Shown one piece after another: positions 29,190 to 36,848 of a stretch of 37,986 nt of DNA (position 1 is the first letter of the stretch; each line of letters starts with the position of its first letter). Where the stretch lies: assembly GCA_019636275.1 (NCBI GenBank), contig JAHBXY010000086.1, positions 1 to 37,986 on the forward strand, given 5' to 3'. The DNA is from Planctomycetota bacterium (GTDB taxonomy: Bacteria; Planctomycetota; J058). Position numbers and translations under genes: made by a program. The notes below the pieces were generated by a model. It saw only the letters and a list, made by a program, of their open reading frames with translations, made no database searches and was not told the origin of the DNA.

Positions 29190-29526
29190 TGTCTCTCGAG
29201 GACTGCCCGGACGCCACCGTGCGCAACGGCCAGCTCGTCCCCGTGTGATGTCCGACGTCCTCAGCCCGGCCGCCCCGCCGCCCCGGCGGCTGCCGCGGGT
29301 CGCCTGACGGGGGCGTACGAGGCCTCGACGGCGCCGTCGCGTTCCGAGACGTCTGCCGCAACCCCTTCGATCGCTAGACGATGTGGCGGAGCATCGCGCC
29401 CCCCCTGTCGAGGGGCGCGACGCCCCCCGGGGTGCGCCCCCCCCTCGCCGCGCTCGGTTTATGTCTGGCAAGAGGCGTGCGCTGCGGCCCCGCAGAAACG
29501 GCGAGAGCGCCGGGAGGGGACCGAAC
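29190..29526. other. Gene-free spacer, possible decayed coding remnants
   Basis: A 19-codon frame (29189-29248) overlaps the previous stop as TGATG but ends at once. Further short in-phase stretches up to 29380 look like remnants rather than a gene. Near its end is a hairpin (29395-29419) and a C/G-rich run, followed by the ribosome-binding site of the lipoprotein gene. I see no tRNA, sRNA or promoter that I can defend. Confidence 0.5.
29395..29419. repeat. GC hairpin upstream of the lipoprotein gene
   Basis: Arms cgcgcccc (29395-29402) and ggggcgcg (29412-29419) around a 9-nt loop. It could be a weak terminator for the Coa1-like gene or a leader structure of the lipoprotein mRNA. Confidence 0.4.
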
Positions 29527-32115
29527 ATGGGTGCGAGCGTGCGCTGGATCGCGATCGTGGGGGTGCTGCTGTCGAGCAGCCTGGCGGTGGGGTGCGACGG
29601 CAAGCGGCGGCGAGGCTGGATCGAGCCGCCCGCCCCATCCCCAGGCGGAGGTGACCCCGTCGGCGGCGACCCCGTCGGCGGTGACCCCGTCGGCGGCGAT
29701 CCCGTCGGCGGCGGCGGCGACGGCGGCGACGGCGTGTCCGGGCCGGTGGTGATCGCCTCGTTCACGGCCTCGATCGACCCGTCGTCCGGCGCGCCGGGGG
29801 ACCAGATCACGGCCCAGCTCATGACGACCGGCCCTGGGACCTTGCCGCTGGAGGAGGTCACCGCGGAGCTGGACGGCGAGCCGCTGGCGCTGACGCTCGT
29901 GCAGCCCGACAAGGTCGTCTTCACGCTGCCCGCCTGCCACGAGCCCAACCTGACGCACGAGCACGTGATCGTCTTCCGGGCCGGCGACGAGAGCGCCACG
30001 GTGAAGCTCAGCCACCCGGCCGTGGCCCCAACGCTCTCGCTCCTCGGCGTGACGGACGGGTCGCGCGGCGGCGGCGTCAAGGTCGTCATCACGGGCACCG
30101 GCTTCGTCGCCGGCATGGTCGTGCGCTTCGGCGGCGTCGACGCCACCGACGTCGAGGTCGCCTCGGCGACCGAGCTGTCGTGCGTCACGCCGGCGGGCGA
30201 CGTCGGGTCGGTCGACGTGACGGTGATCCACCCCGAGGAGCTGGAGGCGTCGCTCGAGGCCGCCTTCGCCTACACGAACGCCGCGCCCGAGGCGCTCGAC
30301 GCGGAGCTGGACGCCGAGGAGGACGGCTCGCTCGAGCTGACGCTCGAGGCGACCGATGCCGACGGCGACGCCCTGACCTTCACCGTCCTCACCGGCCCGG
30401 CCCACGGCAAGCTCGGCGGCGAGGCCCCGGACCTGACCTACACGCCGGACGCCGACTGGCACGGCGAGGACTCGTTCACCTTCGAGGTCAGCGACGGCCT
30501 GACCACGGCCACGGCCAAGGTGAGGATCATGGTCGCCCCGGTCAACGACGCGCCCGAGGCGACCGACGGGTCGCTGAGCGTCCGCGCCGGCAAGTCGGCG
30601 ACGATCGAGCTCGAGGCCAGCGACGTCGACGGCGACGCCCTGACCTTCGCGATCCTCAGCCCGCCGGCGCACGGCGCGCTCACCGGGACGCCGCCCGAGC
30701 TCACCTACACGCCGGAGGTCGGCTTCGAGGGCGAGGACTCCTTCACCTTCACGGCGAGCGACGGCGCGCTGACCTCCGCCGCGGCCACGATCACGATCAC
30801 CGTCACGCCGGGGCTGAAGGCCCTGAAGGTCAGCCCCGCGGCCGGCCCGGCGGCGGGCGGCTTCGCCCTGACGATCACCGGCGCGGGCTTCGAGGAGGGC
30901 ATGGTCGTGACCCTGGGCGGCGAGGAGTGCACGGACGTCGTGGTCGTCTCCGAGACCTCGATCACCTGCACCGCCCCCGCCGGCGCCCCCGGCCGCGCGG
31001 ACCTGGTGGTGACGGCCCCCGACGAGGCCGAGGCGACGCTCGCCGACGCCGTGCTCTACGAGGGCTTCGCCGGCTCGAAGCTCGTCACCTCGACCGCGGG
31101 CCCCAACGAGCGCGAGGTGGCCGTCGCCGTGAGCGCGGACGGCGTGCTCCACGTCACCTGGCGTGACGACCGGCGCAGCGGGACCAACAGCGACCAGGGC
31201 GACATCTACTACCGGCGGAGCGCCGACGGCGGCCTCTCCTGGACGGGCGAGGTGCGCGTGAACCAGGGCTCGGCCACCTCGACCGGCCCCGACCAGACCC
31301 CGTGCATCGCCGTGGTGGGCTCGGTCGTCATGGTCGCCTGGGTGGAGGGCAGCACTGGCTCGACCTACCTGCGGCGGAGCACCGACGGCGGCGCGAGCTG
31401 GACCGAGGCGGAGAAGCGGCTCACCAGCTCGAGCGGCTGCTCGAACCCGTCGATCGCCGCCAGCGGCACGACGGCGCTCGTCGCCTGGACCCGCAGCGGC
31501 GACGTCTACGTGAGCCGGAGCACGAACACCGGCAGCAGCTTCAGCGGCGGCGACTCGTCCTCCGTCGCCTCGAGCGCGCTCCGGCCCACGCTGGCCCTGG
31601 ACGGCTCGAACGCCGTGCTCGCCTACCACACGTCGAGCAGCGGGACCCGCAGCCGGCGCTCGACCAACGGCGGGTCGAGCTGGGGCTCGGCCGTGACGGT
31701 CTCGGCCAGCGGCACGAACGCCAACGTGGCCATGGAGGGGACCAAGGCGGTGATCGTCTGGCAGACCTCGACCGGCGTCAGCTCCGCCCGGAGCGCCGAC
31801 GGCGGCGCGACCTGGACGAACGGCGCCGCGGTGGTCGCGACCGCCCACGTCCTCGGCCGGCAGATGGTCCGCGTGAGCGGCCGGGCGATCGTCCCCCTGC
31901 ACCGGGCCACGGGCGGCAGCTACCTGAGCTTCAGCAGCGACGACGGCGCGACCTGGAGCGCCCTCGTGCGCCTGGACGAGAACGACAAGGGCGCCGGCGC
32001 CGCCGTGGCCGCGGCCCCGCTCGACGGCGCGCTCGTGGTCCTCGCGGCCTACGAGGACACGAGCTCCCCCCGACGCGTGCGCACGCGCGCCGGCGTGGCG
32101 GCGACGGCCGAGTAG
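29527..32115 (+). CDS. Large lipoprotein with TIG, cadherin-like and BNR/Asp-box repeats
   Basis: An 862-residue surface or periplasmic protein. It has a lipoprotein signal (residues 1-23, lipobox LAVGC with Cys23), a low-complexity spacer containing four DPVGG repeats, and an N-terminal beta region. Next come a TIG/IPT domain (about 155-250, 'VKVVITGTGFVAGMVVRFGG') and two cadherin-like repeats ('DADGDALTFTVL...YTPDADWHGEDSFTFEVSDG' and a second copy). A second TIG domain ('FALTITGAGFEEGMVVTLGG') precedes a sialidase-like propeller with five Asp-boxes (S-x-D-G-G-x-S/T-W, as in 'SADGGLSWTG'). No sialidase catalytic residues are recognisable, so it is probably an adhesive or ligand-binding protein. 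ATG 29527 has GGGAGGGGACC upstream. It ends 12 nt before a GC hairpin. Confidence 0.88.
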   Translation: MGASVRWIAIVGVLLSSSLAVGCDGKRRRGWIEPPAPSPGGGDPVGGDPVGGDPVGGDPVGGGGDGGDGVSGPVVIASFTASIDPSSGAPGDQITAQLMTTGPGTLPLEEVTAELDGEPLALTLVQPDKVVFTLPACHEPNLTHEHVIVFRAGDESATVKLSHPAVAPTLSLLGVTDGSRGGGVKVVITGTGFVAGMVVRFGGVDATDVEVASATELSCVTPAGDVGSVDVTVIHPEELEASLEAAFAYTNAAPEALDAELDAEEDGSLELTLEATDADGDALTFTVLTGPAHGKLGGEAPDLTYTPDADWHGEDSFTFEVSDGLTTATAKVRIMVAPVNDAPEATDGSLSVRAGKSATIELEASDVDGDALTFAILSPPAHGALTGTPPELTYTPEVGFEGEDSFTFTASDGALTSAAATITITVTPGLKALKVSPAAGPAAGGFALTITGAGFEEGMVVTLGGEECTDVVVVSETSITCTAPAGAPGRADLVVTAPDEAEATLADAVLYEGFAGSKLVTSTAGPNEREVAVAVSADGVLHVTWRDDRRSGTNSDQGDIYYRRSADGGLSWTGEVRVNQGSATSTGPDQTPCIAVVGSVVMVAWVEGSTGSTYLRRSTDGGASWTEAEKRLTSSSGCSNPSIAASGTTALVAWTRSGDVYVSRSTNTGSSFSGGDSSSVASSALRPTLALDGSNAVLAYHTSSSGTRSRRSTNGGSSWGSAVTVSASGTNANVAMEGTKAVIVWQTSTGVSSARSADGGATWTNGAAVVATAHVLGRQMVRVSGRAIVPLHRATGGSYLSFSSDDGATWSALVRLDENDKGAGAAVAAAPLDGALVVLAAYEDTSSPRRVRTRAGVAATAE
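29647..29706 (+). repeat. Four tandem 15-bp repeats (GGDPV linker)
   Basis: Units ggxggygaycccgtc begin at 29647, 29662, 29677 and 29692 and encode repeats of G-G-D-P-V after the lipidated Cys. They are a flexible spacer and probably variable in number by slippage. Confidence 0.85.
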
Positions 32116-32127
32116 CGGCCGGGGCGG

Positions 32128-32157
32128 GCGGGCGGGCGGGGCGACCCGCCCGCCCGC
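32128..32157 (+). terminator. Strong GC hairpin after the lipoprotein gene
   Basis: A 13-bp perfect stem (32128-32140 with 32145-32157) closed by the GNRA-type tetraloop gcga, 12 nt after the stop codon. It lacks a T-tract but is well placed to end or stabilise the lipoprotein mRNA. Confidence 0.55.
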
Positions 32158-32176
32158 GCTGTCCACGACGTCGGCC

Positions 32177-32210
32177 TGATCTGCGCCCCCTTCGCGACCT
32201 CTGCGTCGAC
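32177..32210. repeat. Degenerate copy of the CGCAGAGG-type repeat
   Basis: cctctgcgtcga (32198-32209) is the exact reverse complement of 9915-9926, and gatctgcgcc just before it resembles the right arm of the 9917-10000 element. It is a partial or eroded second copy. Confidence 0.4.
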
Positions 32211-32270
32211 GTGTCCGGGCTCGGGTCCTTGCGTCAGGTCCTTCGTGAGCGACGGCGAGAGGAGGTCCGA

Positions 32271-33047
32271 GTGGTCCGCTTCCCGAGGCGTCGGCTGCGC
32301 GAGCCGCTGGCCGCGCTCCTGGCGACGGCCGGCCTGGTGACGGCCCTGCCGCTCCTCCTCGCCCCGGCCGGCGACCAGGCCCCGGCGACCGCGCGGGTGC
32401 GCGAGCGCGCGCCCGCGCTCGACCGCGCGACGGCGGGTCGACCTCGCGCCGCCGGCGGCGGTCGGCTCGCAGGGCTCGCAGGCCGCCGCGAACCGCGGGC
32501 CTGGCGGCCGCGCGCGAGGCGCGCGCCCGGCAGCGCGCCCGGCCGGCGCGGCCTCCGGCGCCGACGGGGCCCTCGGCGCAGGAGCTCCAGGCGGCCCTGG
32601 AGGCGAGCGCCGACCCGGCGGAGCGGCGGCGCCTCGTGGCCGCGCTGCGCGCCCAGCGCCACCGCGCCTCCCCCCTGGCCCTGGCCAACCAGGAGCCGGT
32701 GGACCTCGAGGCCCTGGCCGACGCCCGCGCGGCGCACCGGCTCCCCGAGCAGCACGCCCTGCTCATGGACCTCACGCGGGCGGCCGACGTGCGCGACGCG
32801 GCGAGCCGGGCCCTGGCCTCGGTCGCCAGCGCCCGGCCGCTGCTCCTCGATGCGCGGCCCGCGGCGACGGGCCGCCCGCGCCCTCGCCGCGCGCGCCCTC
32901 GCCGCGCACGGCGGCGCCGACCGCGACGAGGCCCTGGCCCGCTTGCGCGAGGACCCCGTCGCGGCCGTGCGGGAGGCCGCCCGCCGCGCGCTGGGCGAGG
33001 ACGCGGCGGCCGCCGCCCCGACCGAGGACGACCCATCCGGCTCGTGA
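32271..33047 (+). pseudogene. Membrane-anchored HEAT-repeat protein, two apparent frameshifts
   Basis: GTG 32271 follows a strong GAGGAGGT. The N-terminus has a basic stretch and a hydrophobic helix ('LAALLATAGLVTALPLLLAP'), a signal peptide or anchor. The frame moves between about 32455 and 32500 into 'GLAAAREARARQRARPAR...SAQELQAALEASADPAERRRLVAALRAQRHRAS', continues cleanly to about 32865, then returns to the first frame for 'GGADRDEALARLREDPVAAVREAARRALG' and the stop at 33047. Repaired length is about 258 residues. The last part matches HEAT repeats. The frameshifts may be real or sequencing errors, as in the retron cluster. It converges on the glycosyltransferase gene, with only 9 bp between them. 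Confidence 0.6.
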
Positions 33048-33056
33048 CGCGAGGCC

Positions 33057-33767
33057 CTACCCGCGGCGGCGACGAAGCCCGTGGCGCACGCCCCGCGCCC
33101 ACAGCCGCGCGTAGTGCGGCAGCCACTTCCTGAGCGCGAACCGGCTCTCGCCGGCGACGCGGTCGGTCCAGGTGGTCGGCACCTCGACCACCTCGCGCCC
33201 GGCCTCCCAGGCCGCGAGCGTGAGCTCGAGCGCCAGCTCGAACCCGGCGCGGCTCTGGACGTCGACCGAGCGCACGAAGGCCGCGTCGTAGAGGCGGAAG
33301 TTGTTCGTCGCGTCGCGGGCCGGGAAGCCGGCCAGGTGCAGCGACAGGCCGCCCAGGCGCGAGAGGGCCTTCTTCAGCCAGGGACCGCCGACGTGGCGCC
33401 CCCCGGGCATGTAGCGCGAGGCGACGACGACGGCGGCGCCGCCGCGCCAGGCCTCGAGCATGCGCGGCACGACCGACAGGTCGTCCGAGAGGTCGGCCAT
33501 GCTCACGAGCACGGGGCCGCGCTCGACCGAGCGCAGGCCGGTGAGGAGCGCGCGCAGGACGCCGCGCGCCTCGTTGCGCAGCGGCTCGATCGGCGCCCCC
33601 TCGGCGCGCAGGGCCTCGATCACGGGGAGCGTGTCGTCGTCGGGCATGTCGTAGACGGGGCGGACGACCGTCCCCGGCGGGAGGTGGGGGCCGGCGCGCC
33701 GCCACCACTCGCGGAAGTTCTCGCCCTCGTTGTAGACGGGGACGACGACCGTGAGCGGCGCGCTCAG
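33057..33767 (-). CDS. GT2-family glycosyltransferase (dolichol-phosphate-mannose synthase-like)
   Basis: A 236-residue inverting glycosyltransferase with a GT-A fold. It begins 'APLTVVVPVYNEGENFREWW', has an Asp cluster 'YDMPDDDTLPVIE', the acceptor-site segment 'VSMADLSDD', 'SRYMPGGRHVGGPWLKKALSRLGG', and 'VVEVPTTWTDRVAGESRFALRKW' near the C-terminus. This is the order seen in polyprenyl-phosphate sugar synthases; no C-terminal membrane helices are present. It probably moves a sugar from a nucleotide donor to a lipid carrier or glycan. The preferred start is a CTG at 33767 in a CTGA overlap with the epimerase stop, mirroring the GTGA overlaps nearby; the alternative is a GTG at 33800, giving 11 more residues. 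Last gene of the operon. Confidence 0.85.
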   Translation of the reverse strand: MSAPLTVVVPVYNEGENFREWWRRAGPHLPPGTVVRPVYDMPDDDTLPVIEALRAEGAPIEPLRNEARGVLRALLTGLRSVERGPVLVSMADLSDDLSVVPRMLEAWRGGAAVVVASRYMPGGRHVGGPWLKKALSRLGGLSLHLAGFPARDATNNFRLYDAAFVRSVDVQSRAGFELALELTLAAWEAGREVVEVPTTWTDRVAGESRFALRKWLPHYARLWARGVRHGLRRRRG

Positions 33768-34783
33768 ATCGTGCCCAGCCTGAGCTGCTCCGTCACCCAC
33801 GGGACGACCTCGTCGAGGATCGCTTCCAGCGGCGTCGTGGCCTCGAAGCCGAGCAGGCGCCGCGCCTTCTCCGTGCTCGGCACGCGCCGCTGGACGTCGT
33901 ACTTGAACGGCCGGTCGCTGACCCAGCGCAGCGGCTCGCCCGGGTGGAAGCGCGCCCAGATCGCCGCCGCCAGCTCGAGGACCGTGTGGCCGACCGGCGT
34001 GGAGAGGTTGAAGTCCTCGTTCAGGGCGGCCGGGTGCTCCATGCACAGCCGGATCCCGCGCGCCAGGTCGCCGCCGTAGGTGTAGTGCCGCACCTGCTCG
34101 CCGCCGCCGAGGATGTGCAGCGGGTCCTGCCCGCGGGCGACCTTCTGCACCAGGTCGGGGACGACGTGGCTCATGGCCAGGGCCACGTTGCCCGACATGA
34201 TCTCGACGTCGGTCAGGGCCCGCCGCTCGCCGACGCCCACGCAGTTGAACGGCCGGATCACGGTCGACGGCAGGCCGTACTGCTCGCGCGCGCCCTGCGC
34301 GTAGTACTCGCAGGCCAGCTTCTGGAAGCCGTAGGTGGACATGGGCGGCGGGCTCGTCCGCTCGGCGCCCTCGGGCGTGGGGAACTCGGTCGCGGCCTCG
34401 AACACCATGGAGCTCGAGAGCACGTTGACCTTCTGCAGCCGCCGCTCGCGGTGGGCCCAGATCGCCGCGTCGAAGGTGGCGGCGATGATCCGCTCGTTCT
34501 CGGCCAGGAGGTCGTAGGCGTGGGTGTGGAAGTAGGAGATCCCGCCGATCATCGCCGCGCCGGCGAGCACCTGGTCGCAGTCGGCGACGAGCTCCTTCAT
34601 GAGCGCCACGTCCTTGGCGTCGCCGCGGACGAAGGTGTAGCGCGGGTGGGCGTCGTAGCTCTTCTCGACCGGCCCGTACTTCGACAGGTCGTCGATCCCG
34701 ACGACCTCGTGGCCGTGGTCGAGCAGCTCCTGCACCACGTAGCCGGCGATGAACCCGGCGGAGCCGGTGACGAGGACCTTCAC
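33764..34783 (-). CDS. NAD-dependent sugar epimerase/dehydratase (SDR family)
   Basis: A 339-residue extended SDR enzyme. The N-terminal Rossmann motif is 'VTGSAGFIAGYVV' (5-17), with a conserved 'DDLSKYG' adenosine-binding acidic pair. The active site is the Ser cluster 'VLSSSMVFE' followed by Tyr151-x3-Lys155 ('YGFQKLACEYY'), and the substrate loop is 'VIRPFNCVG'. It likely epimerises or dehydrates a UDP- or GDP-sugar. Its neighbour, a nucleotide-sugar dehydrogenase, suggests a uronic acid substrate (for example UDP-glucuronate 4-epimerase or decarboxylase), but this is inference. GTG 34783 overlaps the preceding stop as GTGA (34780-34783). Confidence 0.9.
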   Translation of the reverse strand: MKVLVTGSAGFIAGYVVQELLDHGHEVVGIDDLSKYGPVEKSYDAHPRYTFVRGDAKDVALMKELVADCDQVLAGAAMIGGISYFHTHAYDLLAENERIIAATFDAAIWAHRERRLQKVNVLSSSMVFEAATEFPTPEGAERTSPPPMSTYGFQKLACEYYAQGAREQYGLPSTVIRPFNCVGVGERRALTDVEIMSGNVALAMSHVVPDLVQKVARGQDPLHILGGGEQVRHYTYGGDLARGIRLCMEHPAALNEDFNLSTPVGHTVLELAAAIWARFHPGEPLRWVSDRPFKYDVQRRVPSTEKARRLLGFEATTPLEAILDEVVPWVTEQLRLGTI

Positions 34784-35970
34784 GCGAGCAGCCCCCCGCG
34801 GCCGAGGAGGTTCCAGGGGTCGAGCACGCGCTGGCGGGGCGTCAGCGCACGGTAGCGCGCGTGCGGGGCGCCGATCACCAGGACGTCGGCCTGCGCGAGG
34901 ACCTCGTCGAGCGAGCGCCACCAGGCGCCGCGGGCCAGCTCGTCGGTGCACAGGACGGCGCGGCACTCGAGCGCCAGGAGCTTCCGCAGCTTGAAGGCCA
35001 GCGACTCGCGCGTGTCGTCGTTGTCGCCCTTGAAGGTCATGCCGAGGATGCCGACCGTCCGTTCGCGCAGGGGCGCCGCGGCCTCGCGCAGGTGCTGGAC
35101 GAGCACGCGCGGGAGCCCCTCGTTGACGAGCATGGCGCTCTGGCCGAGCGTGAACTCGTTGTTGTAGAAGGCCGCGAGCTGCATGGTGTCCTTGAACAGG
35201 CATGGGCCCGCGGCGAAGCCCGCCCGCGGGAAGCCGGCCAGGCGCGGGTAGTCCTGCGTGATCGCGCCCCACACGCGGTAGAAGTCGATCCCGTGGCTCA
35301 CGCACAGCGAGTAGAACTGGTTGGCCGCCGCGAAGACGATGTAGCGCCACGAGTTGCAGAAGAGCTTGCCCAGCTCGGCCTCGAGCGGCTCGACCTCGAC
35401 CAGCTTGTCGGTCATGCAGCCGAACAGGTCCCGCGCCCGCTCGCGCGCGCGCGGCGTGACGCCCGAGACGAGCTGGGGCAGCTCCTCGAACTCGCGCAGG
35501 GCGTGCCCCTGGGCCACCCGCTCGGGGCAGAAGGCCACGTCGATCCCGGGGGCGCGCTCGTCGAGGACGCGCGCCAGGTGGGCGGTGGCGCCCGGGTAGA
35601 CGGTCGAGCGCAGGACGAAGAGCTGCCCGGCGCGCAGGTGCGGCCCGAGGTCGTGGATCAGCCCGACGAGCTTCTCGACCTGCGGGTTGAGGTGCTCGTC
35701 GATCGGCGTGCCGACGATGCACACGACGACCTCCGCGCCCGAGACGGCCGACGGGTCGGTCGTCGCCCGCAGGTTGTTGCCCACGTGGGCCCGCAGGAGC
35801 GGCGCGGCGTCGCGCTCGAGGAAGGGCATCTCGCCGCGCGCGATCGCCTCGACGGCGGCCGCGTCGATGTCCACGATCGTCACGTCGTGGCCCTTCTCGG
35901 CGAACTTGAGGGCCAGCGGCAGCCCGACGTGGCCGCAGCCGCCGAGGACGGCGATCGTCGTCGGCCTCAC
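34780..35970 (-). CDS. UDP-glucose/GDP-mannose dehydrogenase family protein
   Basis: The 396-residue enzyme oxidises a nucleotide-hexose to the uronic acid using two NAD+. It shows 'AVLGGCGHVGLPLALKFAEKGHDV' (NAD-binding, 7-30), 'CIVGTPID', and catalytic Cys257 in 'AGPCLFKDTMQLA'. The C-terminal UDP-binding domain includes 'GMTFKGDNDDTRES' and 'ADVLVIGAPHARY'. The length is slightly below typical members (410-450), and the substrate-selecting residues do not let me choose between UDP-Glc, UDP-ManNAc and GDP-Man. GTG 35970 overlaps the phosphatase stop (GTGA). It forms a glycan-building set with the epimerase and GT2 genes. Confidence 0.92.
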   Translation of the reverse strand: MRPTTIAVLGGCGHVGLPLALKFAEKGHDVTIVDIDAAAVEAIARGEMPFLERDAAPLLRAHVGNNLRATTDPSAVSGAEVVVCIVGTPIDEHLNPQVEKLVGLIHDLGPHLRAGQLFVLRSTVYPGATAHLARVLDERAPGIDVAFCPERVAQGHALREFEELPQLVSGVTPRARERARDLFGCMTDKLVEVEPLEAELGKLFCNSWRYIVFAAANQFYSLCVSHGIDFYRVWGAITQDYPRLAGFPRAGFAAGPCLFKDTMQLAAFYNNEFTLGQSAMLVNEGLPRVLVQHLREAAAPLRERTVGILGMTFKGDNDDTRESLAFKLRKLLALECRAVLCTDELARGAWWRSLDEVLAQADVLVIGAPHARYRALTPRQRVLDPWNLLGRGGLLA

Positions 35971-36794
35971 GCGCCCCCCTCGGTCGAGGCGGCCCAGCCG
36001 GCGAACGAGGCCGCGACCGGCGCGAGCAGGCCGCCGGCGCAGATCAGCAGCCCCTCGTGCGCCAGCGACGGGTCGTCGTAGCGCAGCGGCCGCCCGCGCC
36101 CGTCGCCCGCCTCGCCGCCGGCGGCGACGAGCAGCGCCACCGGGCCGGCGCTGTCCCAGTAGGCGCAGCGCCCGCGCGGCCGCAGGTGGAGGTCGGCCTG
36201 GTCCTCGGCGATGCGGGCGGCCTTGAGCCCCATGCTCCCGCACGGGCGCCGGTCGGCGATGCCCGCCGCCGCCGCCCAGGCGGGCAGGTCGGGCGGCTCG
36301 TGGAAGCGGCTCACGACCTCGCGCGCGCCGGCGAGCGCCGCGCGGCGCGCGGCGCGCAGGGGGCGGACGGCGCCGTCGGGCTCGACGGCCCAGGCGCCCT
36401 CGCCGACGACGCCCAGCCAGGCGCGCCCGGCGGTCGGGTCGAGGACGCAGCCCACGGTCGGGCGGCCCTCCTCGACGAGGCCGATCATCACCACGAACTC
36501 GGGGATCCCGGCCACGTACTCGCGCGTCCCGTCGAGCGGGTCGACGAACCAGCGCCGGCGCGCCGCCGCCCAGCCCTCGGGCGGCGGCGCCTCCTCGCTG
36601 ATCAGCGCGTCGCGCGGGACCTCGGCCTCGAGCACGGCGAGCGCCGCCCGGCTCGCCGCCCGGTCGGCCTCGGTCACCGGCGACCCGTCGTCCTTGCGCT
36701 CGGCCGCGGCGCGCTGGCGCAGGAAGGGCGCCAGGGCGGCGGCGCCCGCCCGGGCGGCCGCCAGCGCGACCCGCGCGTCGGGGTGGCTGATCAT
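35967..36794 (-). CDS. Inositol monophosphatase/CysQ-family phosphatase
   Basis: A 275-residue Mg2+-dependent, lithium-sensitive-type phosphatase. Metal-binding motifs are visible: 'SPVTEAD' (Asp44), 'ISEE' (Glu67/68), 'DPLDGTREY' (85-93) and 'WDSAGPVAL' near 212. The 'FVDPLDGTREY' wording and overall layout are close to CysQ (3'(2'),5'-bisphosphate nucleotidase), but inositol- or sugar-phosphatase activity is equally plausible given the following sugar-nucleotide genes. ATG 36794 lies 7 nt after a TAGGAT box, with no ribosome-binding site, so the operon mRNA may be leaderless. It is first in the operon, and its stop overlaps the dehydrogenase start by 4 nt. Confidence 0.88.
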   Translation of the reverse strand: MISHPDARVALAAARAGAAALAPFLRQRAAAERKDDGSPVTEADRAASRAALAVLEAEVPRDALISEEAPPPEGWAAARRRWFVDPLDGTREYVAGIPEFVVMIGLVEEGRPTVGCVLDPTAGRAWLGVVGEGAWAVEPDGAVRPLRAARRAALAGAREVVSRFHEPPDLPAWAAAAGIADRRPCGSMGLKAARIAEDQADLHLRPRGRCAYWDSAGPVALLVAAGGEAGDGRGRPLRYDDPSLAHEGLLICAGGLLAPVAASFAGWAASTEGGA

Positions 36795-36801
36795 GGCGCA
36801 G

Positions 36802-36807
36802 ATCCTA
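36802..36807 (-). promoter_or_regulatory. Candidate -10 box (TAGGAT) of the glycan operon
   Basis: On the minus strand TAGGAT is followed by 7 nt (ctgcgcc) and the ATG at 36794. This is the same leaderless geometry as at 28703. Confidence 0.45.
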
Positions 36808-36848
36808 CCGCTCCGGGCGCCGGGCGAGCGGGTGGCGTCGCCGCCGCT

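Noticed and set aside
29189..29248. 19-codon frame overlapping the Coa1-like stop (TGATG)
   Set aside because: Too short, no recognisable sequence and no continuation. It may be a remnant but cannot be supported as a gene.
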